Shown piece by piece: positions 1-5,513 of a DNA stretch of 5,513 bases (position 1 is its first letter; each line of letters starts with the position of its first letter). Origin of the DNA: Candidatus Omnitrophota bacterium (GTDB lineage: Bacteria > Omnitrophota > Gorgyraeia > JACOVV01); the NCBI GenBank assembly GCA_016177145.1, contig JACOVV010000054.1, positions 1-5,513 on the forward strand, in the 5' to 3' direction. Both the position numbers and the translations under genes were made by a program. The notes beneath the pieces were generated by a model. It was not told the origin of the DNA. It searched no databases and was given only the letters and a program-made list of their open reading frames with translations.

Positions 1-795
1 CCCATATTCCCCTTTTTCCTGCGAGGCAAGATCTCCGGCGGCTCCATGAAGATACGCCCCCAGGCAGGCTGATTCATACAAAGGAATTTTTTGCCCGGCT
101 AAACTTGCGATCATTCCAGTTAACACGTCTCCGGTTCCAGCCGTCGCCATTCCGGGGTTGCCGCTTTGGTTTTCATAGAGCATACCATCTGGAGAAGCGA
201 CAAGAGTTCGATGCCCCTTCAAAAGAACCACCCCTCTGATTTCTTCCGCGAATTGCTTCACTAAAAAAGTTTTTTGCGACTGGATTTCCTCTTTTGATTT
301 TCCGGTAAGCCGGGCGAATTCTCCAATATGCGGCGTCACGGCCAGCGGCCCGCGATGACGCTTGAGAGCTTTCTCCCTTCCTTCAAAAGCGTTTAACCCG
401 TCGGCATCCAAAATAACCGGTTTATTAATCCCCAAAATGAGGTCTTTCACAAGCGCGGCTGTCTGAGGGTGACGCCCCAGACCCGGGCCTATCGCCAGAA
501 CATCCGCTTGATTGGCTTCCTCTTTAATACCGATCAATGCCCTCTTTGAAAATCCTCCGCCGTCAACCGCTGAAAAAGAACGGACGATCACTTCGTTCAG
601 CTTAACGGCCAGGATCGGATAAACTGTTTCTGGCGCCGCTAGAATAACCAAGCCACTCCCCGTTTTCATCGCGGCGGAACTAGCAAAGTACGCCGCCCCG
701 CTGTAACCAGGTGCCCCGGCAACAACCAGCACATGGCCATAGTTTCGTTTATCGGTATCCGGTTTTCTTTTAGGAAGAAGTTTTGTAAAATCCAT
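1..795 (-). CDS. nnrD: ADP/ATP-dependent NAD(P)H-hydrate dehydratase (C-terminal end cut by window)
   Basis: Repairs damaged nicotinamide cofactors: it dehydrates the S-form of NADHX/NADPHX back to NAD(P)H using a nucleotide, in the cytosol. The frame from the ATG at 795 stays open for 265 codons to the window edge. It has the ribokinase-like YjeF C-terminal fold signature: LPKRKPD near residues 7-13, a YGHVLVVAGAPGYSGAA segment at 19-35, GPGLG at 103-107, DADGLN at 130-135, VTPHIGEFARLTG at 153-165, KG at 193-194, and NPGMATAGTGD at 213-223 with the catalytic Asp of the GTGD anion-hole motif. Stand-alone family members are around 280 residues, so roughly 15-20 residues should be missing. The start lies inside the acpS 3' end (26-base overlap) without a strong Shine-Dalgarno, which suggests translational coupling. 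There is no NnrE epimerase domain in front of it, unlike the fused YjeF proteins common in bacteria. Function is secure from the motifs; activity is inferred. Confidence 0.93.
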   Translation of the reverse strand, partial: MDFTKLLPKRKPDTDKRNYGHVLVVAGAPGYSGAAYFASSAAMKTGSGLVILAAPETVYPILAVKLNEVIVRSFSAVDGGGFSKRALIGIKEEANQADVLAIGPGLGRHPQTAALVKDLILGINKPVILDADGLNAFEGREKALKRHRGPLAVTPHIGEFARLTGKSKEEIQSQKTFLVKQFAEEIRGVVLLKGHRTLVASPDGMLYENQSGNPGMATAGTGDVLTGMIASLAGQKIPLYESACLGAYLHGAAGDLASQEKGEYG

Positions 796-1174
796 CGGAA
801 ACAATCACCGCGCTTGCGACTGCCCATTGTTTATCATGCGAGATACTGATTTGAATCTGGGACAAAACGAATTTTTTCTGGATTGACTCAGCCCCCTTGT
901 GCAGAAAAACCTGCGGCCGGCCGTCGGTATAATTCAGTATCTCGATATCACACCACCGCAATGATTCGCCATTTCGGAATTCAGAAAGCGCTTTGAAGAC
1001 CGCTTCTTTCGCCGCGAATTTGCCTGCCAGATGCTGCGCTGGCAGTCCTCTTTCCTTCGCCTGCGTCAGCTCTTTTTGGGTAAAAATTTTCTCCAAGAAC
1101 CGGCTTCCCCACTGCCCCATTGCCTTGTCCATCCTTTCGATACCAACGATATCCACACCCGTCGTGATCTTCAT
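770..1174 (-). CDS. acpS: Holo-[acyl-carrier-protein] synthase
   Basis: Transfers the 4'-phosphopantetheine arm of coenzyme A to the serine of apo-ACP, activating fatty acid synthesis. The 134-residue protein shows the AcpS motifs: GVDIVGIER at 6-14 (D8 is the Mg-binding Asp), KFAAKEAVFKAL at 52-63 (E57 is the second metal ligand, with the catalytic lysine region around it), and ISISHDKQWAVASAVI near 109-124. The ATG at 1174 was chosen because GGGGAG lies 8 bases upstream and the family begins directly with a short strand before GxDIV. An in-frame GTG at 1201 would add nine residues without support. The protein is slightly longer than the usual 118-126 residues, because about nine residues (SDGFYKTSS) after the normal end lie in the overlap with nnrD. 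It is preceded by a 69-base gap with a palindromic repeat, the only gap in the cluster. Confidence 0.95.
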   Translation of the reverse strand: MKITTGVDIVGIERMDKAMGQWGSRFLEKIFTQKELTQAKERGLPAQHLAGKFAAKEAVFKALSEFRNGESLRWCDIEILNYTDGRPQVFLHKGAESIQKKFVLSQIQISISHDKQWAVASAVIVSDGFYKTSS

Positions 1175-1182
1175 ATTGAATG

Positions 1183-1188
1183 CTCCCC
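1183..1188 (-). promoter_or_regulatory. acpS ribosome binding site, possibly within a hairpin
   Basis: On the minus strand GGGGAG ends 8 bases before the ATG at 1174 and decides this start over the upstream GTG at 1201. The first three G residues can pair with CCC at 1203-1205 in a small stem (GCAC at 1189-1192 with GTGC at 1198-1201, one bulged base at 1202, five-base loop), so access to the site may be partly masked. The site itself is seen in the sequence; the masking is inference. Confidence 0.6.
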
Positions 1189-1217
1189 GTGCCAAGAGCA
1201 CAGGGTATCTTTCTTTA

Positions 1218-1259
1218 CCCCCTCACCCTAACCCTCTCCCCCTTTAGGGGGAGAGGGGA
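1218..1259. repeat. GC-rich palindromic interspersed repeat (CCCTCACCCTAACCCTCTCCCC type)
   Basis: A tract of C runs leads into a perfect 11-base inverted repeat: CCCTCTCCCCC at 1232-1242, loop TTTA, and GGGGGAGAGGG at 1247-1257. The sequence matches a dispersed palindromic repeat I recall from many bacterial genomes, where its translation typically gives stray PHPNPLP or NPLSP peptides. It spans the pdxJ stop codon and supplies the last codons of that gene. In RNA it should fold into a very stable hairpin, which could stabilise the 3' end or partly uncouple pdxJ from acpS. Only one copy is in the window, so the repeat status rests on recall. The hairpin has no U tract on either strand, so I do not call it an intrinsic terminator. 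Confidence 0.7.
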
Positions 1260-1969
1260 TTTGTAATCAGAGCTTTCATCTCCCTGACCGCCTGCGAAAT
1301 TCCCACCAAGACCGCTCTGGAGATAATAGCATGTCCGATATTCAACTCCTCAATCTCCTTTATTTGAGCGATGGGACGAACGTTGAGATAATTGAGCCCG
1401 TGCCCCGCATTGACCCCTAGTCTTAAGCTCCTGGCATAGAAGACTCCCTCGCGCAGTTCTTCTAACTTTCTGTCTCTCAGACCCTTTGTCGCGGCTAGAG
1501 CATATCCCCCGGTGTGAAATTCCACAAATTCGGCGCCAATTCGGCGGGCGGCGTGAATATTCCTTTGATCCGGTTCAATAAAAAGACTGACAACAATTCC
1601 TTTCTTGCGCAATCTTTTGACCGCCAATCCGATCTTCTTTTCATGCCGGGCTACCGCCAAGCCCCCCTCTGTTGTCAGTTCTCTTCTCTTCTCGGGAACC
1701 AGGGTCGCTTGATCAGGCCTGATTTTTTGCGCAACCCTCATCACCTCTGGGGCAATTGACATTTCAAGATTGAACCGGACACCAAGGCGCTCGCGAAGAC
1801 GCTGGACATCGTCATCCTGAATATGCCGCCGGTCTTCCCTTAAGTGAGCCACGATCGAGTCCGCTCCTGATGATTCACATAGAAGAGCCGCCTGGACAGG
1901 ATCCGGCTCTCTCCCCCCTCTTGCCTGACGAACCGTCGCGATATGATCTATATTGACGCCTAATTTCAT
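1244..1969 (-). CDS. pdxJ: Pyridoxine 5'-phosphate synthase
   Basis: Condenses 1-deoxy-D-xylulose 5-phosphate with 3-amino-2-oxopropyl phosphate to give pyridoxine 5'-phosphate, the ring-closing step of the DXP-dependent vitamin B6 pathway, in the cytosol. The 241-residue TIM barrel matches the family length. Visible motifs are GVNIDHIATVRQARGG at 4-19, AHLREDRRHI at 41-50 (active-site H42), FNLEMSI at 66-72 (catalytic E69), LVPEKRRELTTEGGL at 90-104, VSLFIEPD at 127-134, GVNAGHGLNY at 185-194 (H190) and NIGHAIISRA at 210-219. The ATG at 1969 is five bases after the ybbR stop. The only purine-rich site (AAGGA) is about 17 bases away, so coupling to the upstream gene is likely. The last residues (NPLSP) and the TAA come from the palindromic repeat and are not family sequence; the native helix ends near EMKALI. 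Confidence 0.96.
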   Translation of the reverse strand: MKLGVNIDHIATVRQARGGREPDPVQAALLCESSGADSIVAHLREDRRHIQDDDVQRLRERLGVRFNLEMSIAPEVMRVAQKIRPDQATLVPEKRRELTTEGGLAVARHEKKIGLAVKRLRKKGIVVSLFIEPDQRNIHAARRIGAEFVEFHTGGYALAATKGLRDRKLEELREGVFYARSLRLGVNAGHGLNYLNVRPIAQIKEIEELNIGHAIISRAVLVGISQAVREMKALITNPLSP

Positions 1970-1974
1970 GATTG

Positions 1975-2391
1975 TTATTTTTTAATCCTTTCAATCGGGA
2001 TGACCACATCCACTCTCTGTTGTTCCATCCCCTGAATCCCTCTGGTAATTTTCAATCCTACGCGAGCCCGGACTTCTCCTCCTCTTCGGCCGATGTAAAT
2101 AGGCTGGGTTTCCAAATACTCCAGGGATCCTATCAGCCCTTCAGGCCCGATGATCATCACTTTCTCGGGTTCGACCAGAATACGGTCTTTTTGAACCTGA
2201 AAGCCGCGCGGCGGCCTGCCGAGGAGATCCACGCGAACAGCGACCGATTTCGCAATATATTCCTTGGAGACAGCCAGGGGGAGAGTTCCAGGGCTCTCCC
2301 TTAACTCAGCTCCAATATAGGCGTATGCGCCAACCGCCAATCCCAACGCTACTATTTTCAGAAAACTATTCGCGATCCATCGTTGGTTCAT
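1975..2391 (-). CDS. Membrane-anchored single YbbR-domain protein, CdaR-like
   Basis: A 138-residue protein with one N-terminal membrane helix (about 8-27, from a short basic start) and a single YbbR domain at about 44-134. The domain has VAVRVDLLGRPPRGFQV at 50-66, then a VEPEKVMIIGPEGLI strand-turn at 73-87, and ends in VDVVIPIE. The topology should place the domain outside the cytoplasmic membrane. In Firmicutes the homologue CdaR has several YbbR domains (around 480 residues) and modulates CdaA. This protein follows cdaA with a shared ATGA, so it probably does the same job, which is inference from position and domain. No Shine-Dalgarno precedes the ATG; expression presumably depends on cdaA translation. 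The next gene starts five bases after the stop, so a second domain has not simply been frameshifted out of view. I withhold the symbol cdaR because of the small size. Confidence 0.87.
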   Translation of the reverse strand: MNQRWIANSFLKIVALGLAVGAYAYIGAELRESPGTLPLAVSKEYIAKSVAVRVDLLGRPPRGFQVQKDRILVEPEKVMIIGPEGLIGSLEYLETQPIYIGRRGGEVRARVGLKITRGIQGMEQQRVDVVIPIERIKK

Positions 2392-3185
2392 GTGAATTTT
2401 TTATGCCACCGTTTTTTTCGGGATGAGGGCGTGTCGTATAAATTCTCGCGCAGCAAGTTTCCCAACTCTTCCCGCTCTAAATTGGCGGACAACTCACCCC
2501 GATAAGCTAACGAAATAGCGCCTGTCTCCTCTGAAACCACAATCACCACTGCGTCTGTTTCCTCGCTGAGCCCAATCGCAGCCCGGTGCCGAGTTCCATA
2601 AGAGCGGCTGACATGCGGATTTTGCGTCAGCGGCAGCAAGCACCCCGCGGCCGCGATACGCCCATTCTCAAGAATCAGAGCCCCATCATGGAGAGGGGTG
2701 TTCGGCACAAAAAGCGTGTTGAGTATCTCGCTCGAAATCCGGCAGTCCAGGGGCACTCCGCTTTCAATATAAGGCCTGAGTCCCACTTCCTTCTGTATGG
2801 CAATGAGCGCTCCGATTTTACGCTGGGACAGGGTTGAACAACTCTGGAGAATTTCCTGAATCATTGATTCTTCCTGGAGATGGGTCTTGAAAAAATGCTG
2901 TTCCCCAAGACGAGAAAGAGCCCGCCGTAATTCCGGTTGAAAAATAATCAAGAGGGCGATCACGGAAATCGCCAGGAATTTCGTTAAAATCCAATTAATT
3001 GTTCTTAACTGGAATTGCTGAGTGATGAAGAAAACAAAAACGATGATGACCAGTCCCTTTAATAATTGGACTCCAAGCGTCCCCCGAAAATAGACAAGAA
3101 TGGAATAAAAGATGGCCCATAACAACAAGATTTCAACGGTACTTTTCCAGTAGAGAAGAACGTATTGCCAAAGATAGTCAACCAA
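2388..3185 (-). CDS. cdaA: Diadenylate cyclase (c-di-AMP synthase), membrane-bound CdaA type
   Basis: Makes the second messenger cyclic di-AMP from two ATP, with roles in potassium/osmotic and cell-wall homeostasis in the bacteria studied. The 265-residue protein has three predicted membrane helices in the first 82 residues (about 17-33, 41-57, 66-82), a coiled linker starting at QPELRRALSRLG (83-94), and a DAC domain. The domain carries both signature motifs: DGA at 167-169 inside PNTPLHDGALIL, and RHR at 199-201 inside GTRHRAAIGLSE. IVVSEETGAISLAY follows at 215-228. Size and layout match Bacillus CdaA (about 273 residues). The start is TTG at 3185. An in-frame TGA at 3195-3197 excludes a longer protein, and the next Met (residue 108) would remove the membrane part. 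The start overlaps the folP stop by 8 bases, and GAGAGGA lies 12 bases upstream. The stop overlaps the ybbR start as ATGA, forming the c-di-AMP module. The glmM gene often found next to this pair is absent here. Confidence 0.96.
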   Translation of the reverse strand: MVDYLWQYVLLYWKSTVEILLLWAIFYSILVYFRGTLGVQLLKGLVIIVFVFFITQQFQLRTINWILTKFLAISVIALLIIFQPELRRALSRLGEQHFFKTHLQEESMIQEILQSCSTLSQRKIGALIAIQKEVGLRPYIESGVPLDCRISSEILNTLFVPNTPLHDGALILENGRIAAAGCLLPLTQNPHVSRSYGTRHRAAIGLSEETDAVVIVVSEETGAISLAYRGELSANLEREELGNLLRENLYDTPSSRKKRWHKKFT

Positions 3186-4110
3186 TGTGTTTGTTCATCC
3201 TCTCTTTTAAGATCGCGTCTGAGACGCGTATCACGTCTTTCATTGGACCCACATCATGAACACGCACGATGTTGGCGCCTTTAGAGATGGCTAAAGCGAC
3301 GGTAGCCGCTGTCCCCCACAAGCGGTCCCCAACAGGCCGGTCATCCAGAATTTTCCCGATGAACGACTTCCGTGAAGTCCCGATTAAAATAGGATATCCC
3401 AGTTCTGTGAACCGTTCTAGCGATCCCAGAATCTCAAGGTTATGCTCCACCGTTTTGCCAAAACCAATGCCAGGATCTAATAAGATTCTGTTATCTTGGA
3501 TCCCTGCCGTTTTCGCTTTTTCAATGCTGCTTTGGAAGAATTCGTAAATCTCGCGGATAAGATCACGGTAGCCAGGAGCTTTTTGCATCGTCTCCGGCGT
3601 CCCTTGCATATGCATAATGACAACAGACGCCCGATAAGAAGCTATCACGGAGGCCATCCGATCATCACCAGTTAATCCTGCAATGTCATTGACTAACGAC
3701 ACCCCCTGCTTGAGGGCTTCTTCAGCCACTGATGCCCTGCTGGTATCGATGGAAATAGGAACTGTTAATTCCTGGCAAAGAAGTCTGACGGCGGGAATCA
3801 CACGGTCCATTTCTTCCTGCTGTGAGACAGCGGCCGCGCCGGGACGGCTGGATTGCCCTCCTATGTCAATAATATCCGCCCCAGACCGCACCATTTGACG
3901 CGCCCAATGAAGCGCTTTTTCCGGCGCCGTTGAAAAATCACTCTCTTTCAGGAGGCCGTCACCGCTGAAAGAATCCGTGGTAACATTTAGGATTCCCATT
4001 AAGTAGGTTTTTTCTCTTAAAGAGAAAGAATGCGTCCCACAGAGAAAAACGTCACGCTGGCTGAGAAGAGGGTTGATCCCCATTGAGTATCCGTCTAACC
4101 TCATCAGCAT
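3178..4110 (-). CDS. folP: Dihydropteroate synthase
   Basis: Joins p-aminobenzoate to 7,8-dihydropterin pyrophosphate to form dihydropteroate in folate synthesis, in the cytosol; the family is the sulfonamide target. The 310-residue TIM barrel shows [15 protein letters not shown] at 38-52 (loop 1), [14 protein letters not shown] at 79-92 (loop 2), ISIDTSRA at 119-126, VNDIAGL at 140-146, IMHMQGTP at 165-172, [10 protein letters not shown] at 210-219, [11 protein letters not shown] at 242-252 and IVRVHDV at 281-287. Pterin and phosphate ligands are present (N42, D122, N141, D212, K248, R283, H285). The usual Pro of NVTPDSF is Thr45, and GGESTRPG reads GGQSSRPG. The ATG at 4110 has GAGAGG six bases upstream and overlaps ftsH by 59 bases; the alternative ATG at 4083 gives 301 residues. 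The core begins near residue 30, so either fits. It leads into cdaA with an 8-base overlap. Confidence 0.95.
   Translation of the reverse strand: MLMRLDGYSMGINPLLSQRDVFLCGTHSFSLREKTYLMGILNVTTDSFSGDGLLKESDFSTAPEKALHWARQMVRSGADIIDIGGQSSRPGAAAVSQQEEMDRVIPAVRLLCQELTVPISIDTSRASVAEEALKQGVSLVNDIAGLTGDDRMASVIASYRASVVIMHMQGTPETMQKAPGYRDLIREIYEFFQSSIEKAKTAGIQDNRILLDPGIGFGKTVEHNLEILGSLERFTELGYPILIGTSRKSFIGKILDDRPVGDRLWGTAATVALAISKGANIVRVHDVGPMKDVIRVSDAILKERMNKHIG
3198..3204 (-). promoter_or_regulatory. Putative cdaA ribosome binding site inside folP
   Basis: GAGAGGA on the minus strand sits 12 bases before the TTG start at 3185, longer than the usual spacing. Together with the TTG codon this suggests weak initiation that relies on ribosomes finishing folP, whose TGA overlaps the cdaA start region. 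Confidence 0.35.
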
Positions 4111-5513
4111 CCAAAACCTCTCGTTCCAGAAGACGTTGAGCGATTAATTTTAATTGTTCCTGGTGTTTGGAAAGTTGCTCCATGGCCCGGCCGTGGGATT
4201 CCTCAATGATGCGGCGAACCTCCGCATCAATGGTAACGGCAGTCTGCTCGCTATAGTTCTTCTCTTCTAAAATATCCCTGCCAAGAAAAACCTGACGATC
4301 CCGTCTTCCAAAAGTAAGATGCCCCAATTTCTCGCTCATTCCATACTCGCAGACCATCCGGTGGGCGATATCGGTGGCGACTTCAAGATCGTTTTGGGCT
4401 CCGGTGCTGATTTCCTGGAATAAAAGTTCTTCGCTGACCCTTCCTCCCAGAAGAACTGTCAACTTTGCCGACAGTTCCGCCTGAGTCATCAAATAGCGAT
4501 CCTGAGTCGGGAGCTGCATCGTGTATCCCAGCGCGGCCGTTCCTCTGGGAATGATCGAAACTTTATGCAGGGGATCGGCCCCCGGAATGAGCAGCGCCAG
4601 AAGAGCGTGTCCCGCTTCGTGGTAGGCGACTCGTTTCTTCTCATCGGGACTGATGACGCGGCTCTTTCGTTCCGGACCTGCCATGACCCGTTCGATGGCG
4701 GCTTCGAGCTCCTCTTGAGCTACTGATTCCTTGTTATGACGAGCCGATAAAAGGGCCGCTTCATTGACTAAGTTTGCCAAATCCGCCCCGGAAAGTCCCG
4801 GCGTCTGCTGGGCAATCGAGTTTAAGTTGACGTCCTTATCCACTTTCACCGCGCGGGTGTGTACTTTCAGGATCCCCTCCCGGCCGATCAAATCAGGGCG
4901 GTCAATGACGATCGTCCGGTCAAAACGCCCGGGACGAAGCAACGCCGGGTCCAGAACATCCGGACGGTTGGTCGCCGCCACCAGGATAACTCCCTCCTGA
5001 GTATTGAACCCATCCATTTCCACGAGCAGAGCGTTGAGAGTCTGCTCCCGTTCATCGTGACCCCCGCCGATCCCCGCGAACCGCTGACGGCCGACCGCGT
5101 CAATTTCGTCAATAAAGATAATGCATCCCTTGCCGCTGGCTTTCGCCGATTTTTTGGCGGTTTCAAAGAGGTCGCGGACTCTGGAAGCCCCAACACCGAC
5201 GAACATTTCGACAAAATCAGAACCGCTGATGCTGTAAAACGGAACACCCGCTTCTCCGGCGACCGCTTTCGCGAGGAGTGTCTTTCCGGTTCCCGGAGGC
5301 CCCATGAGCAGAACCCCTTTCGGAATTTTCCCTCCCAACCGGGTAAACTTCTTCGGTTCTTTCAGAAACTCGATGATCTCCTGTAGTTCTTCTTTGGCCT
5401 CGTCCACTCCCGCGACGTCCTTAAACGTCACCTTGATTTCTTCGCTCCCAATTTGACGCGCGTGGCTTTTGCCAAACGCCAGAATCCTCCCCCCTCCTTG
5501 AGCTCCCCGGTAA
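4052..5513 (-). CDS. ftsH: ATP-dependent zinc metalloprotease FtsH (N-terminus outside window)
   Basis: Hexameric membrane AAA+ protease that extracts and degrades misfolded membrane proteins and short-lived regulators on the cytoplasmic side. The window holds 486 residues, starting in the Gly-rich linker ([17 protein letters not shown]) that follows the second membrane helix. The two membrane helices and periplasmic domain, perhaps 120 residues, lie outside. Numbered from the first full codon: [14 protein letters not shown] near 30-43, Walker A GPPGTGKT at 71-78, pore loop [14 protein letters not shown] at 103-116, Walker B IIFIDEID at 131-138, the second region of homology [18 protein letters not shown] at 182-199, zinc site HEAGH at 298-302, and [12 protein letters not shown] with the third zinc ligand Asp. 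The helical C-terminus ends soon after [11 protein letters not shown], with a short polar tail. About five extra residues (SAKASGKG) precede Walker B compared with E. coli. The GTG at 5431 is an internal Val codon, not a start. The 3' end overlaps folP. Confidence 0.97.
   Translation of the reverse strand, partial: YRGAQGGGRILAFGKSHARQIGSEEIKVTFKDVAGVDEAKEELQEIIEFLKEPKKFTRLGGKIPKGVLLMGPPGTGKTLLAKAVAGEAGVPFYSISGSDFVEMFVGVGASRVRDLFETAKKSAKASGKGCIIFIDEIDAVGRQRFAGIGGGHDEREQTLNALLVEMDGFNTQEGVILVAATNRPDVLDPALLRPGRFDRTIVIDRPDLIGREGILKVHTRAVKVDKDVNLNSIAQQTPGLSGADLANLVNEAALLSARHNKESVAQEELEAAIERVMAGPERKSRVISPDEKKRVAYHEAGHALLALLIPGADPLHKVSIIPRGTAALGYTMQLPTQDRYLMTQAELSAKLTVLLGGRVSEELLFQEISTGAQNDLEVATDIAHRMVCEYGMSEKLGHLTFGRRDRQVFLGRDILEEKNYSEQTAVTIDAEVRRIIEESHGRAMEQLSKHQEQLKLIAQRLLEREVLDADEVRRILNGDQPSSQPA
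4117..4122 (-). promoter_or_regulatory. Putative folP ribosome binding site inside ftsH
   Basis: On the minus strand GAGAGG is followed after six bases by the ATG at 4110, giving good spacing. It lies within the conserved ftsH codons for [11 protein letters not shown], so the match could be a by-product of coding. The other candidate ATG at 4083 only has GAGG about 15 bases upstream, so this site tips the choice toward the longer folP. Confidence 0.4.

Noticed and set aside
770..1201. Longer AcpS from the GTG at 1201
   Set aside because: The extra nine residues precede the normal family start, and the ATG at 1174 has a good Shine-Dalgarno sequence.
1175..1243. Internal promoter for acpS-nnrD in the 69-base gap
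   Set aside because: No convincing -35/-10 pair can be seen on the minus strand.
993..1247. Plus-strand frames ending in PHPNPLP-like sequence
   Set aside because: These are antisense to acpS and run into the palindromic repeat, whose translation gives this familiar spurious peptide.
1232..1257. Intrinsic terminator between pdxJ and acpS
   Set aside because: The stem is strong but no T tract follows on either strand, and acpS just downstream has no visible promoter, so transcription probably continues.
1972..2304. Plus-strand open frame of 110 codons opposite the YbbR gene
   Set aside because: It is antisense to a gene with a clear domain and coupling, and has no family signature of its own.
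4888..5247. Minus-strand open frame of 119 codons inside ftsH
   Set aside because: It is the out-of-frame reading of the FtsH ATPase core, which is intact in its own frame.
4859..5386. Plus-strand open frame of 175 codons opposite ftsH
   Set aside because: It lies entirely antisense to the conserved AAA+ domain, and its translation shows no recognisable motif; it is a by-product of ftsH codon use.
4052..5431. A short FtsH starting at the GTG at 5431
   Set aside because: The frame stays open to the window edge and encodes the conserved linker before the AAA+ domain, so the gene is cut by the window rather than starting there.

Overview
The window is a densely packed, single-direction block of seven genes, all on the minus strand. 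In transcription order (right to left) they are ftsH (5' end outside the window), folP, cdaA, a short YbbR/CdaR-like gene, pdxJ, acpS and a NAD(P)H-hydrate dehydratase gene (nnrD, 3' end outside the window). All seven assignments rest on family motifs readable in the translations. No RNA gene, CRISPR array, insertion sequence, promoter or convincing terminator was found. No gene-free stretch exceeds 70 bases.

Organism: the membrane protease FtsH, de novo folate synthesis and the PdxJ (DXP-dependent) vitamin B6 route point to a free-living bacterium. The order ftsH-folP-cdaA-ybbR followed by pdxJ-acpS-nnr resembles what I recall from Gram-negative, often anaerobic lineages such as Desulfobacterota, Nitrospirota and Omnitrophota. 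A GC-rich palindromic repeat of the CCCTCACCCTAACCCTCTCCCC type, which I recall from many environmental genomes, lies between pdxJ and acpS. The phylum cannot be fixed from the window, and base composition looks even throughout with no sign of an acquired island.

Layout: right end to 4052, FtsH from the linker before the AAA+ domain to the C-terminus. 4110-3178, dihydropteroate synthase, overlapping the ftsH end. 3185-2388, the c-di-AMP synthase CdaA, with a TTG start overlapping the folP stop. 2391-1975, a membrane-anchored protein with one YbbR domain, sharing ATGA with cdaA. 1969-1244, PdxJ. 1243-1175, the only real intergenic gap, holding the palindromic repeat and the acpS ribosome binding site. 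1174-770, AcpS. 795 to the left end, NnrD, overlapping acpS by 26 bases.

How they work together: overlaps or gaps of a few bases at nearly every junction imply one polycistronic transcript with translational coupling. CdaA and the YbbR protein form the c-di-AMP module. The other genes are housekeeping: membrane protein quality control, folate, pyridoxal phosphate, acyl-carrier-protein activation and nicotinamide cofactor repair. I see no unknown defence or mobile system. The points worth a second look are local: the repeat supplies the end of pdxJ, glmM is missing from its usual place after ybbR, the YbbR protein is very small, and DHPS carries substitutions in its catalytic loops.
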